Shown here: positions 10,986-25,243 of the stretch, piece by piece
Position numbering within the stretch: the first letter of the stretch is position 1
Layout: each line of letters opens with the position of its first letter
From: Lobosporangium transversale
Taxonomy: Eukaryota > Mortierellomycota > Mortierellomycetes > Mortierellales > Mortierellaceae
Length of the DNA: 64,000 nucleotides
Assembly: GCF_002105155.1 (NCBI RefSeq)
Contig: NW_019029011.1
Coordinates: 186,001 to 250,000 of the forward strand
Reading direction: 5' to 3'
Translations under genes and position numbers: made by a program
Notes under the pieces: generated by a model
The model's input: only the letters and a program-made list of their open reading frames with translations
Database searches by the model: none
What the model was told of the DNA's origin: nothing

Positions 10986-12459
10986 ACACAAGTATTTGGG
11001 TGCCGGCATACCCACAAAAAATTTGTAAGTTCTGTTTATTTTCGTCTCCTGTATCCTCTCTACCTAATCTTTTGCCTCTGAATTTCTGGACTAGCTTTGA
11101 AAATCGTACAGATCAACAGATACGAAGGAGAACCAATCAACGCCTCAATACTTCGCGATGGATCCAATGACTACAATCTTCTTGAAGGCAGATACAGACC
11201 CTGCCTATTGGTTTGCTGCTGCAGTGATCTTTAAGCCTTATCTAAATAGCAGGAGGGTATTTGGGACATATGTACTTATCATAATTATCGATGACACTTA
11301 AACCATATTCGTATAAGACATTTCACTTCGAAACGTCTTCTTTCCCTAGGACTTCCTATCATAAAAACCATGACTCCCAATTTAGCCTTGTGCTCTGACA
11401 ACGACTCATGATTTTTAAATGTTATTAGATTTTGGCATCGATTTTGTTTCCTCTGGATCCATGAAGAGGAAAAACAGTCGTTTCATTTGCTGTATCTTCA
11501 TCTGGCACCCTAAAGCAGATGGACGAGTATCATGCCGATCGCCTCAGCATAAGGGTTCGACTTATTATAAAAGGATGCAGCTATTACTTCGATAGAGTAA
11601 TCATTGGCGATTCAGGTGTCTACCATAGAGGTTCTTTACAAACTCGCGAGTTGAGATCTTCTTTGGGAAACACTGTCCAATGTCTAGAACAGAAATGCCT
11701 GCCATGAAAATTTGATACCGGCTGTAGTACATCAACAACATGTATAGCCGTTGATCTTTCCGTTGGTTACCAAGGAAATATACTCGCCTTATCTAAAGAA
11801 TCCCTTTGCTAACCTAAGGAGAATAATGAGCGTTGCCTATGAAGAGAAATAAAATACATAAGAGCATTGTCCTTTTTATTAACGAAAGCTGCTTTTTCGG
11901 CAACTACCACTGGCAGTAAGAACGCTGGTTTAACTCATTTGAGATCTTGGTCGCTGTAATATCCAGTAGTCTGCTAAAATGAGTGCGAATACTTGTCATG
12001 ATTCCCCTGACAAGCTCTAGCTGCGGTACATATAGGGGGGTGTCGTCATATTTTCTTTGTTGGCTGAAGATTGGCAAAAGGCGCGGATGCGCGAAATCAT
12101 CTCATAAAAACGTCCCTCTATATCACGGACTGATGTGCTTGAAATAGCCATTGGACTGTCCTCTCATTTTCAGTAATTTTTCAAGCAAAAAATACTCAGC
12201 TGGCCTAAGTACAAATATCTTTATTAATTCGAGAATATTTTCAATGCCTTCTGCCTGCAACTATTGTCACCTTTGCATGAGCAATCAAAGGTCAAACTAT
12301 GAATTAATATACCTTTAGAATTTTTCTCTTTACAATTTAAGGAGAAAGAAAGACAACACTTTAGAATAACAGTTACATTAATTAGGCAATAATCTACATG
12401 CACAAGGGCCTGTTAAATTCATTTTTATTTCAGAGATTTTTTTTTTTTTTTTTTTTTTT
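10986..12459. other. Gene-free stretch between Fanzor remnant and TRA1
   Basis: No gene is recognised. A possible donor (GTAAGT near 11025) and acceptor (near 11094) surround a short codon-like stretch (IVQINRYEGEPINASILRDG), which may be extra element sequence. No terminal inverted repeat flanking the element was found by eye. A T homopolymer (about 12439-12459) abuts the TRA1 stop codon. Confidence 0.4.
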
Positions 12460-15400
12460 TTACAGCCATTGCAGCCAAGTACAATCCATCTGAGCGTATT
12501 TAAGTGGATTGGACGCTTGTGAGATTAGATCCAAGATTGTCTGATTGGCTGGGATGTTGGTGCCACGGCCCTTCTCTCGCTCCGGCTTACATGATAGTAG
12601 TGATGTGCGCTTCAATACTTGTTCCACCGTTGAATTCACGCGTTCACCCAAATTCTGTTCATTTAACGGCTTCATACCTGCTGTAAACCAACTCACCAAT
12701 TCATCTCGAATAAATATACCCAAGTATTGATCAAACTCAAACTCGGGCTCTGTCAAGCATCTCGCTATCGACATGAGTGAGCTTGTGAATACACCCTCAA
12801 CGCCTGTCGGAGTAATAAAGTGTTGAATGTTGGGCGTGAACCGGAAAGGCACTGGTTCAGAATTCGAAAAAGTTGTTGTTTGCGGAGAGAACACTTAAAA
12901 AAAAAAAAAAAAAAAAAAATAAGGCATTTAATTGATATGCATAGAGTGCACAGGTATGTATACTTAGTTTTGATAAAGCTGTCTTATGTTTTCTTACCTG
13001 GGAGCATATCTGATGTCCAAACGTTTCCTGTCTGCAATGAAATAAACCACTTGGTAGGGAAGCGGTGGCCAATACTCATAATGTACGTCAGGAACGTCAC
13101 AGATGCCATTTGTGCTGTGAACTGCTTGCGGATCATCCATAAGTCAGTGTACGACTTCATGTTACGTGCCATAAAATCTGTCAAGATCGTTTCTGGGATC
13201 ATCTTGGATGCAATTTCATCCGCAATCTCCATCTTGAGATTCAGCATATCCGCTTGCTTCTTGATGTCCATGCCAGCCTTAACTTTCGCAGTGTAGTACA
13301 TGATAGGATCATCCTTGTGGATACCAATCATGTGACAATGTTCCTCAAAGACTCCATGCAAAGACGCATACGAGGGATCATCCTGAAGGATTCGGATCTG
13401 TGGCGCTAATGGAATAATAAGCGGCAAGTGAAAAAATAGATTACGCTTGCGACTTTCTTTTTTCCTTTCAAGGATTCTACAGTTGAAGAAAAATAAAATC
13501 AGCACAGCTTTAGTGTCTCCTGATCAATACTATTGAACACTTTTTTTTTTTTTTTTTTTTTTTTCATCGTAGCTCAATCATAGTCAACTTACTCATTCAG
13601 GATCCTAAAGAGCTGCATCACACGTTCTTCTCTGCGTCCTTGTCGAGAAGCAGGTTGTTGCACAATAAACGGATGTAAGCTTCCATCATGGCCGCGGATA
13701 GTCAGTCTTCGGCTACAGTTCATAGGACCACGCAAGAGCTCTACTTCAGACTCAAATCGATCAATTCGAACAAAGTCATTACTGTTATCCTTCAATAAAA
13801 GGTACTGCCCTGGGATGTCGACATCCTCAAACTTTTGATGCTGGAACTCTGCCAAATAATGGCTCCAGTTCTCAAGCTGTTGTCTTCTGGGTTTGCTATC
13901 TAGAATATCCTCAAATTTATCTCTCCAGCGTTGCAGTCTGGTCACAAATTGGCTCAGTGTAGGTTTGTTGGCAATAAAATCATGCACAAATGCTGCTTTC
14001 ACTTGTGGTTGAAACAAATTCTCAGAGAATCGAGTCAGGTTGGCCTCTGTAACATTAGAGAGCTGCTCGCTCTCATTGTTGAGGATCAAACGTTGAAACA
14101 ATTGCTAAGGATAGTAATCGTAGTAGAATAAGAAAATATTTTAAAACATAAATAAATGAAGTTAGTAACTAAGCAAATGTCAAATTTTTATGGTCATCAG
14201 GAAAAAAAAAAAAAAAAAAAAAAAACTGAAGGGTACCTGGAAGCTGTCTGTCAACAATGCAACGATGAGACGGTACATATCCTCTTCTGGAGAAGGCTTC
14301 AGACGCTGTTGAATCTGATCAACAATAGATTCCATTGACAATGCTAATAGTGGGTGGGCTGTCTTAAGAATATTCATGATATCATCCACGTGCTCCCAAG
14401 GTTTACGCATAGGATTGACACCTGTAGCGTTAGTGACTAAGCCTGGAAATTGCGCAGTGATCTGCTGAAGCCTTGCTTGTGCTTGAGCATGAGCTTGAGC
14501 TTGAGCATGGACATTCGCTTGCGCTTGTGCATGAATCTGCACTTGGGTTTGAACTTGTGTCTGCGCTTGGGCTTGGGCTTGAGCTTGAGCTTGTGCCTGA
14601 GCTGGATTTTGTTGAGCTTGTTGGACCAACGCCTGGAGATTGGCCTGTGCCTGATTCAATGCCTGTGCTTGCATTTGTAATTGTGCTTGTGCTTGAGCTA
14701 AGTGTTGTGCAGTGGCTTGAACCTGTGCTTGTGCTTGCATCAATAGCTGCTGAGCTTGTTGCTGTTGAGCTTGTTGTTGTACCTGCTGCTGGGTTTGTTG
14801 CTGAGCCTGCTGGGTTTGTTGCTGCTGTTGAGCCGGAACATTTTGCTGTCCCTGTGGGTTCTGTTGCGCCTGTTGAGCCTGCTGTACCTGTTGCCCTTGT
14901 TGACTGGGTTGATTTGCTGTTTGGGCTGTCAGTTGATTAGAGGCAGTATTAGGAGTGCCGGGCTGTGGGGACTGAGGCCCATTAGTGGTACTGGTAGCCG
15001 GCGTCGTTGCAGTAGCAGCAGGGGTTGATGTTGTGGCTGCAGCTGGAGTCGTGGCTGGATTTGTATCAGCGGTCGAAGTTGGCTGGGTTGTCGGAGTTGA
15101 TGCAGAAGTGGGAGTCTGTGTCATGGAAGGTCCTGCGACTGCAGGCGTGGTAGGAGTCACTGGTGTAGTAGCGCTTGTCGTATTGATATTTGTCTGACTC
15201 GATGCTTGCTGATTCTGCTGGTTTTGTTGTGTGGCGTGGCCTGCTTGCTGTTCCTTTGCCTGCTGGTTCTGTGCCAATTGCTGCGCTTGTTGTTGAGCTT
15301 GCTGGCCTTTTCTCATAGATGCATACTCCTCTCTCAGCGTTCGCAGTGAGAAATGAAGGGCCTATGTCATAAGTAGAAAGGTATATCATAAGTAACAAGA

Positions 15401-18400
15401 GTTTTTAAGCTATAGTGACGACCCCAAATCTAATGATTATAAACATAGAGGATGGGTACTTGCCTGTGGGAATGACTTGGCGATCTTCATCAGAATGTGG
15501 CGGGCATGCTTGGCTTCTTTTTGGTGTGTGAGTGACAAAAGAAGCTGGGGAATAAATGTGATCCAGTACCAGACAGGTACCTCTCCTTTGAAGGCTTCAA
15601 ATGCACGATACACAGTGCCTTGACTGTCATCCTGTGTCATGAGCCACTGGATTCGCACAAGATACTTCCTGGACTTAGAGCTCTTGTAGATACCAGCAGC
15701 TTGCAGGTAACAGCTTACAGCATGACTGGCTAGAGTGATTTCCTTGGGTTTCTCCTTAAACTGTTGATCATTGTAGTTACCCCATGCTGCCCATGCCTTG
15801 GCAAGTCCCAAGTCGATTTGCACTGCGTTCACAAATGCCAAGTTGGCTTCATCATGTAGAGATAACTTAGCGAGGAACATCCCCTTCATGGTAAAAAACT
15901 CGGCCTTTTGATTTGAGCTAAAATACATAAGGTTTGTATTGTTGATAACCTCGAGTCCTGTGGTCAATTCCGCCTCATTCTGGAAATGACACTTGGCTTG
16001 CTCTCGCAGCTTCAAGAAGGCTTCTTGAATCTCAATATTTGGTAATGTATAGATCTTCGTTAGTTGATTGATACAAACATCCGCCAGTTGGTGTTTTCTC
16101 GCAACATGAGCAAATCGATTGATGATCCAGGCGGTTTCATGATAGCCTCTGTACGCAAAGGAATTGGAATTAGAGCCACCAGTACCAGGGGTGACAGACG
16201 GCAGCTGGTGGATTAGTGGTAAATAGGTCTTATTGATTGCTGAGAATATATGTTGACGCCAGGCTACAAGATCGCTCCACACATTGATATCGTCCCATGT
16301 GTTGGGTAATCTTTCTCTCCAAGTCTGAAGCGTGCTTTTCAGGTCCTGAGATTTGCTTTCCAGATTCAGTGCTGTCGTGCTTGCTAAACTTTGATAGATC
16401 TGATTTGCTTCAGTGAGTTCAACAAACTGCTGGAAGACTTGTAGGAGAGGTACATGAGTCTGAGACACTACTTCCGGTAGTGTATGCCATTTCCACAGCG
16501 ATAGCTGGACGCCTTCATCGCATAGCTTGGCAAACTCTGAAGTGTTCGCCTCTGTCGATTGCCCATGAGGTTGATTGGCTTTGATGAGGGCCAAGAATGC
16601 CTCAAACACACGACGCCGCGGCGTTGGTGCTTCCGTGATCGAGTATACTAGTTGCTCCATGACTTCACGTTCTGAAGTCCAATCCGAAAGCCTCCAATTT
16701 GACTCTAACAGCAGTTCAGTGTTGTTTTCATGCTTAGCAAGATCTGCCAAAATGTCCCAGCTTTGAAGCTTCTGTGTGCAGGTAATCCAGTGATCCTCCC
16801 AAAGTGAGTATTCTGATTCTGTAAATTGTAAAGCCCCTGTCCTTGCTTTGTTGACTGCGCTTTCGTACATGATCTGTGCTTGTTGCCACATTCCACTCTG
16901 CTCATAGGAGATGGCTGCATTTGTCTCTGAGTACAGGCAGCGACGTCTCCAAAGACCATAAAACATGTCTTCTTCCCCTAGTGTCGTATACAACTCTGCT
17001 AGAGCATCCAACGTGCTATTCCGTAACTTCTCCTCATCTTTAACTCCGCTGGTATCGCTAGGTTTACCATCAGGGATCGAGTTTTGCAGCAAATGCGTCG
17101 CGGTATGCCAAGCACAGAACCTCTTGCCCAAGTATTTGACAAGATGAGGAGGAAGACGGATGGCTGGAGTACAGCGTGATATACCTTCTAGCAGGGCCTG
17201 GATAACATTGGGGCGTGTATCTTGTTGCTTGTTATGGTATTCTTTTGCTAGTAGCGGGATCAAAATCTTTGTCAGTTCTTGCTTTTCCTTGGTTGAGGTC
17301 GCTGACCAGTAAAGAGGGAAGAGATCAGTCCAAAGACGGTGCGTCACCACGGGGTCCAGATGTTGCAGCTGCTTGAGCGGCAAAATGACATCGTTCGTAT
17401 TCAACAGGTTGATTTGAGCCAAGAATTCGCGATGCTTTGTCAAGAATTCAAGCAACTCAGGGGAGCCTTTAGTCTCAATTTCATCTTTTCTTTCCGCGAC
17501 TACAACTCCGACTCTCTGGATAGGTTTAGTCTGGAGTCCATCTGATGAGAGTGGTAAGGCTCTGGGCTTAATGACAACCCCAAACAAGATATCGAGTGCT
17601 TGCTGAAGCCAGCATTGGCCACCAAGATATTCCCATGACTGACCACCAATAACATATGTCAGACGAGTGTACAGTGACCGACCGATGCTTCTGTCAAAGA
17701 TATCTGCAAATTGGTTCCGAAGGCGCGGGTTATCGCTCCTGGTGCCCATCAAGAATGCTTGCTCAAGTCGCACCGTGAGCTCTGAACGGGCAAAGCTTGG
17801 GTCATTATAGATGGCTACAACAAGCTCCAGAAAGTCTTCGATCAACTTCTTATCACCCCGCGTTTCCAGACACATCATCTTGACCATCAAGCTCGCTTTT
17901 TCCTTGATCGTTGGGAATGTTTCTGTCTTTCCTGTAACCCATTCTGTTGCCATATCAAGGATAGCTCTTGAGAGCTCAACGTCTGTTGACTTTTCAATTA
18001 ATTGGATTAATGATGTCAAGTACCAGCGTCTTTGATCACCAAGGTGGGAAATTCTGAGTTTAAGTAGTCGAAGGGCCGTAATAAGCATATTGGTCGAGGA
18101 GTCAGGGCCTGTGGACTGGCTAGCACTAGTTGCTTGTGTAGGCGAGATATGGTCCTTGGTCAGCTTACTTACAACCTTCATCACACCTGGGACAAAGGCG
18201 TCAATCGCATCTTGCCGGAATTGACACGATGATTGGATCAGTGTTAAAACAGAGTAAAGGTTTGTCAAATTCAAAAGCCCGTCATTGATTATGACATCTA
18301 CCGCAGCGATGAACGACTGAACATCTGACGAAGGGGGCAGTGATGCGGATGTGGAGGCTGAAATATGCTTATAAATAAGATCCATGATGGGCTGAAGGTT

Positions 18401-21400
18401 CGTCACAATGCGAGGGTTATCAGACATTAAACACCTATCCAGCAGACGATAGAGTTGTGAAATATGGCTCAAGAACCAGGGACCAGATTTGTTTTCAAGT
18501 AACACGAGTAGGACCTCCAACGAGTTGCATGCTACCACTTGATTGGTATCATTCAATTCTGGCGGCAAAAGAGTACGCTCTAAGAATTGAAGCCGCACGT
18601 TTACCTCAGGCCAGAATTCGGCACTCAGAAACTCTCTCAGCAATTCTACAGCACGAAATGGCAGACCCTTCTTGGATAACGGCTCTGCAATCGCGCAAGC
18701 AAACCTGACAAGGAAGTTGATGACGCTCTCGCGTAAAGCAAGATTTGGCGTATATGATGACGTAGTGACCGGCGCAGCGACACCTGTCGTCGCGACTGTC
18801 GCTGTATCAATTTCCATAGCACTCTTAGCATCTCCAATACGACGGCGTTCCCATTTGAGGATTAGCTCGGCTAGATTGATAGTCAATGCACGACTTTCAA
18901 GGCTTGCACTCTGAACAAGACCCAATTTGGATAATGTAGTAACAATTTGAGGTAAGAAGTGCTCACGGCTCTCATAGAATAGATCAGGATGGCGGACAAG
19001 CAACTGGTAGACATTCATCAATTGAGAACCACTATGGCCATCCTCAACCAATACTCGCTGAGTCCAACGAGCCCACGTCGGATACTTGGGGGATTCTGTA
19101 GAAGGGATTCTCCTGGGAAGCACCGGCGCAACAATATCCAGTGCCTGTTTTACCAAAGCTTTAGCTTCTGACTGGTGAGCTCTAAGAAGTGCAACATAAA
19201 TTTGGATGATAATTTTGCTTGGGGTCTCATAGGCTGCGATAAATCGTGCAATCAGGACATAGGCAGCTTGCTTTCCCGTAATATCGTCGAGCTTGAGATA
19301 ATTCCAACCAAAAATGATAATGTCTTTCCTGGCCTCCGCGATCAAGTCTGATGCGAATTGCAGGATAAGCGAGGTCATTTGAAGCAGCTCGATCCTCAAT
19401 GCATCGTCCGTGTACTGATTATCCTCTTGGTTTTCGCTCAATAATGGCTGCCAGATCTTGGAGTGGATCTCAGTGATCATGGCATGGTCGATAACGTTAA
19501 GGTAGTCAGAAAATCCCCGAGAGAAAGTAACTAGAAGCATAGGATTGATGATCACTCTAAGCGATTGCATCTTAACTCCCTGAGAGACTTCACTGTTCTG
19601 GAACATGACGAGAAATTGCTCCAAAATGGCACGCTTCCTGGCAGCTGGGGCCTTGATGGCGATCTCCTCTTGGTAAAACATCTTTAGGAAACTGAAATCG
19701 ATTACGGTTTCTTGCGTGAAAATGCTGATCATCTCAAAGATCACCTCCACATCATCTGGATTATGCTTGAGATAGAGAATGAATGCTTCGACCAAATACT
19801 GGGATTCACGCAATGCAGGCAACGATAATGTATCCTCCGTCTGAAGGCGTTCTAAACGAGCGGGTGTACGCCACATGTTCAAAAGCGAGTCTAAAACAGG
19901 TCGGTTAGTCGAAATAAAATCCTCATTGAATTTGCAAACAGCCCTTGTAATCGTAAGTCCATGGAACTGGACAGATGCATCAGCATTGGAAAATGTCTTA
20001 GCGATCAATTTTTCAGGGTTTCGAGTAATTTCTGCTCGTAGCGGTGCAGCAAACTCAAGAGACAGTAGATCTACGAACAGTCGACTGTGTTGTTCTTGCG
20101 TCAAACGGTCGAGGAAATATTCTACAGCCTCTTCACTATATCGGTTCAGGAACTTTAATAGAGAATGTCGGAAGGGACTAGATGCAGCACGACGCAGGTG
20201 GCTTTCCATTTCAAGGACAACGGTGACAAGTTGGTCCAAAAAAATGTTTGCTGCTTGTGGGAGAAGGCAGAAGACGTTCAGGATACCAACAATGATCCGG
20301 ATCTCCTGGTTTTCACTTAAAGGTTTGCCGGCACACTCTTGCAACATCGTCGGCTCAGCCCATTGTCGCAAATGATCCAGCAACTTATAGCCGATCTCTA
20401 CTTTAAAGTAGTTGACAAGGAGTTCCAGTAGGCGAGCAAGGCCCTCAAGGCCTGCAACAGTCAGGCGTTTGTAATCTGCAAGATTCATAAGGATGGGTCT
20501 CAAACCAGCCTGGAGCAGGTCGCGAGGTAACTTGTGTTGTTGCTGCAAAACCTGTTTCAGCCCCTTATTCGCAACTTCCACCACTTCAGAGGATTTGCTA
20601 TATAGCGATTTGAAGAAAACGGAAATAATACGCTGTCTTGTTTGATTCTGCTTATTGGAGCTGAAGTCGTTGCAAGCCATAGCTGCTGAAAGTAATTTGA
20701 TACACACAATTCGAAGATTAATGAGTGATGATGCACTCTTGTACTGCGACGTCTTATGAACCAACGCTTGATCATCGGCGTCTGCTAATGCTAATGCCTC
20801 ATGTAAAAGCCTAATAAGCTCGTCGTTGAACTCGAGGAAAGGAGGGCTCAGTGATAGACAAAAGGTGATTGCATCGATATGTCCAATAAGCATCGCAAAT
20901 GGAAGTGCGCGTAAGGGCTTTGCAAAGATTGGAGTCAAAAGTCGATCACGCACAGGCGCAAGAAGCTCAGTCTTATCGTTTCCTGTCAGATCTGCGAGCA
21001 ATTGAAATGATGACTGGATGGTTTCACGCACTGAACTATTCGAGTTGGAAAGCTCAGAGATCAAAAGTCCGATTAAGTTGTTAAATTTCACCTGTCGATC
21101 GGCTGATTCTCCAATGTCCTCGGGGCGGTTGCAAACTTTAAGAACGTGTGAAAGGGTCTGGGTAGCGTCATCAACGTTTCCGGTTGCCAGTTCTGGTGAC
21201 ATGTCCTTCAGAATGTAAAGTAGGGCTTTCACAAATTCCAATTCATGATCCAACATCCACTTGGCGCCCATATCCAGTTGAGAACACATAATGGAAATTC
21301 CGAAGCAACCACCACTCTTTCGATACCACTCCTGCTTATAGCAGCTGGAAGAGAACCTAGTTGCAAACAAATGAAAGACTGGAAGCTGAAAGAGTACATC

Positions 21401-23653
21401 CTTGCTTGAAGTAATAGTGGTGCACGTCTCATACAGCAACTGGAGCGCAGACTCGGTTAATTTTCTTAGAGTTAGGTTTTCCGATGTTGTAATATCTACA
21501 ACTGCGTCAACAAAGACGTTCGTATCTAGATACATTTGGCCCTTGATGTGATGGACGTCAAATGTGAGTGATTTTGATTCCTTGAAATCCAATGCCTCGC
21601 CAACATGAAGCAATGCAAAATGGCGAATGATTCCTTGTAAGAATGACCAAGCATCGTCTCTGAGCTCATCAATTGAGGCAGCCATGAATAATGAACGGAT
21701 TACAAGGCCCAATGCACGTTCCTGAGCCAGCTTTTTGCCTGCAGGAGGTGATCTCTGAGTATGGGATCGTTTATGGTCGAATTTCCCAAGATTTCCAGGC
21801 TCGTGATCAATCTCCATGGTTGAAAGTGCTGTGCTGGTACGTGAAGGAGAATCTTGGGATGTAAAGATTGCTATCCTCTTTTGGATTTGCTCTGCAAGAT
21901 CGTCTGGTCCGAGGGAAGTGTCGATAAGAAGCGGAACACACCCTTTCAAGAATTTGTAAGCGTGCTCGCGGTAAAAGATGTTGGCATTAGCATCCTCAAG
22001 CGTTTGCGCTGCAAGCGCTAGTGTTGCATCCAGAGGTAAGTTATGTGGCTTCAATGATGGATCGAAGTATATTTTAATGTCAACGCCCACGTCCGCAGGT
22101 GTGTGATACTGAAGCTTGGGCGGATATTTGAGCATTCTGCGATTCCTTCCACCAAGCTTCCCCAAAATCCTCATTGCTGCATGACTGTGCATAGGGTTAT
22201 ATGGGAGAGGCTTGAGATGTTTCCAGAGAGCATTCATGAGCTCAGTGATCACAGGCGCCATGATAGGATCCAAGAATTCCTGAGTCAGATTGTCAATACA
22301 CAGCTCCAGTGTCCTGAGGCCTTGACTCACAAGCTCCGAGTTTGCCTGAAGAGCCAATACCAGAGGGTTCATTAAGTAATTAAGATAAGGGAGAAGAACA
22401 CTCAGCCGTACCGGGACAGTCAAACAAAGTTCAATGAATAATTCTCTCATGTGTTGCTTATTTGCTAACGCAAGTAAGCCATTTAGGCTCTCCAGTAAGA
22501 CTTGCAAAAGTGGCTTGACCTCATTGTAGAGTAATTCAAATCGACCTCCTCCGATGCTCCTGAAGAGATAGCGTAATAATATAAAATAATTGACTGGTTT
22601 CTTTGCTTTGGTTGATAGCTTAATTGAGTTCATGATGATGTTGCCGAGGTGTGGCTGCAAAACAACCTCGTTCGCTTCTGGAAATGGACTCACTGCCCTG
22701 AATGCGCACTTAAAAAGCCGAAGAAGAACATATGAATAATTTTGATCTTCTCCGCCCAGTTTGTCCAGTCGATCCACCAAGAATCTGAACAAGATCCCCG
22801 AAAGGTTCTGTGAAACTGTCTCATTCGCTAGTAAAACTTGAGGGATTAACAGGAGCGAAATGTTGTGTAGTGTTTGATCAAAGAGGAAGCCCATCTGCGA
22901 TGTAAAGACTTCCTGGAAGATGGCAGGATCTGCAATTGTAAATATAAGCGCAAAGTGCTCAAGCGTCTCCTTCTCCTCCTTTGACGTAAGGCGCACTCGA
23001 CCAGCAGGCGTAGCGTCCAAAGCCGATTGATCTTCAATAGGTTGGGGTGCGGGTGTAGAGTTATCGACCCCATCCAATGTATAATAGTCAAAACATTTGA
23101 GGCCTTCCTGAAAGAGTCTCGTAAAGATTTCTGACAATTCCTGGACATATTCGCGTGGGGTAGCTGGGTTCGCTCCTGTTACTACCCCAACCTCATTCAA
23201 ATTCTTAAGGTTAATCAAGATAGTTTTCATGCCAACAACTAAGTTCTTGAATAGAAACCGTGCCTCTACAGAGATAATAAAGCAACGTCAAGTAAAGCCT
23301 GTTAGCGTTATAGGATATAGTTAATTTATCAGATAATCGATGCTAAGGGCATTTTTCAGCTCCTACCCTTTGCGGGATCAGGTTGAACATCGTTTGAGAT
23401 CGGACTAGTGTGAATAGAGCGCGCCTTTTCAAAGTCAAAATCCTCTTCTGTCACCTCATCACCATTCTTTTTTCGCTCGGCCTGCTTTTGTATTGCAGGA
23501 AACGCGCGATTCAGTGATGCAAATTTGTTTGTAAATGTGTCTAGAATCTTGATTAGAAGGATTTTTCCTAAAAGTGAAGAGGATGTAAAATTAGATGCCT
23601 TCAGTGGTTATTTTTATTTTCTTTTTAAATTGATTTATAAATTAGTAGATAAA

Positions 23654-23692
<39 letters not shown>

Positions 23693-25210
23693 AAAGAAAA
23701 AAAAAGCTAACCTTCGCCGTTTGGAATTCGAACAATGCAAACCACAAGATTCAACAAGAGTTTGGCACACATTGTTTGAATACTATATGCCATGCTAGGG
23801 TCATGCAAGTTCCTTGAGTAAATATAGACTGTCTTTGCGAGCTGAGTTGGAGTCAATTCAGTGCGGACGTGGTGAATCAAATCCGCCAAGATACTGTAGG
23901 CATAAGGCCGCAATGTCTCATAAGATGTAACACCAGTTCCGACAAGTACTTTTTCATTGAGCAAGATATCGATTTTGGGTACAAATGCTTGTCTGAAATC
24001 AATAGACAAAATATGCTTCGTCGCCACAAGAAGTTCCTATTATCAATAAGTAGGGCGATGAGTTTCGCAGAGGTTCTTATTTCAAGCCACAATAATGGGC
24101 CTAATTTCGTTATTCACACTCACCTTCCTAGTGGCCGCCGCTTCAGGTGGGCAGTCACGCAAAAGACGGACCACAAAGTCTGGAATAGCATTTTGATGGG
24201 GCCGTAAAACGTTTGCAGAGCCTCGGAGGATATATGCGAGAAATGACATGGTCTATTCCCATTTTTTTATATATATGCACAATTAACTTTCATGCTCTCA
24301 CTGCGGGCTGTGGTGAAACCGAAATTCGATATGGCACTTGGTAAATAAATCTCACCTTGACTTGAGCAACAATAAAGTCCAAATACACGCTTCTATTACG
24401 AATACCAGGACTGACTCCAACGAAAATCTCACCACGAGCTGCTGCCATACGCTGTGCCTCAGCTTGTTGACTTGCTTGTAAGCTCAAGGTCTATTTAATA
24501 AGATAAAAGGTTAATTTTAGAATGGAAGAACTAGTCGAATCAATCAACGCCTCCAAATAGCTTTTGCTGGATTACCTGGATAATCAGCGGGATAAATGTT
24601 GCAATATTGGGATTCACAAATTGGCGATGCGTTTGGAAGAGCAACACGACAATAATAGGGCATTCTGTCAACACTTTAAAACTGAACAAACTCTTAGCGA
24701 GGACCTTGGAAGGTTGATCAGGCATATCCGATGCGGGTGAGACTGGGCGAGGTGATGTGAGTGCTGATGGGCCACCAGGCTGTTCATCGAAGGAAGATAA
24801 ACAATAGTGATCAGTTATGAATTGATTGGAGTATTGATGGTAGCAAGCTATGATTTATTTCAGGAGGACATACTGTTTGACCCAAAGGAGTTCCAGGATT
24901 ATCGAAGTTGTCTTTTACTGTTTGTTCCATATTCCTGTACATTTCCTGAACAATATCGATGAAAGGTTGTACTTGGTTCTCCAAGATTTGCTTATATGAA
25001 CGGTGCAGATCGATTATGGTTTTCAGACAGATGACCGCATTGTCCTCGTTCTCAACTCTGAGAAGATGCATGAGCAACTTTAGTAAGTCAGGGGCGTATG
25101 TACGAAATGAATCATTGTGTGGAAAACGATGGAGAATCTCCAGAATAGTACTGCGTAGTTTCTAAAAAAAAAAAAAAAAAAAAAAAAGTAATTAGAGCGA
25201 CAATCGTATT

Positions 25211-25243
<33 letters not shown>

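Noticed and set aside
14450-15197. Plus-strand open frames rich in Leu/Val/Ser
   Set aside because: Exact antisense of the Gln/Ala/Thr-rich TRA1 exon; the repeats keep all frames open.
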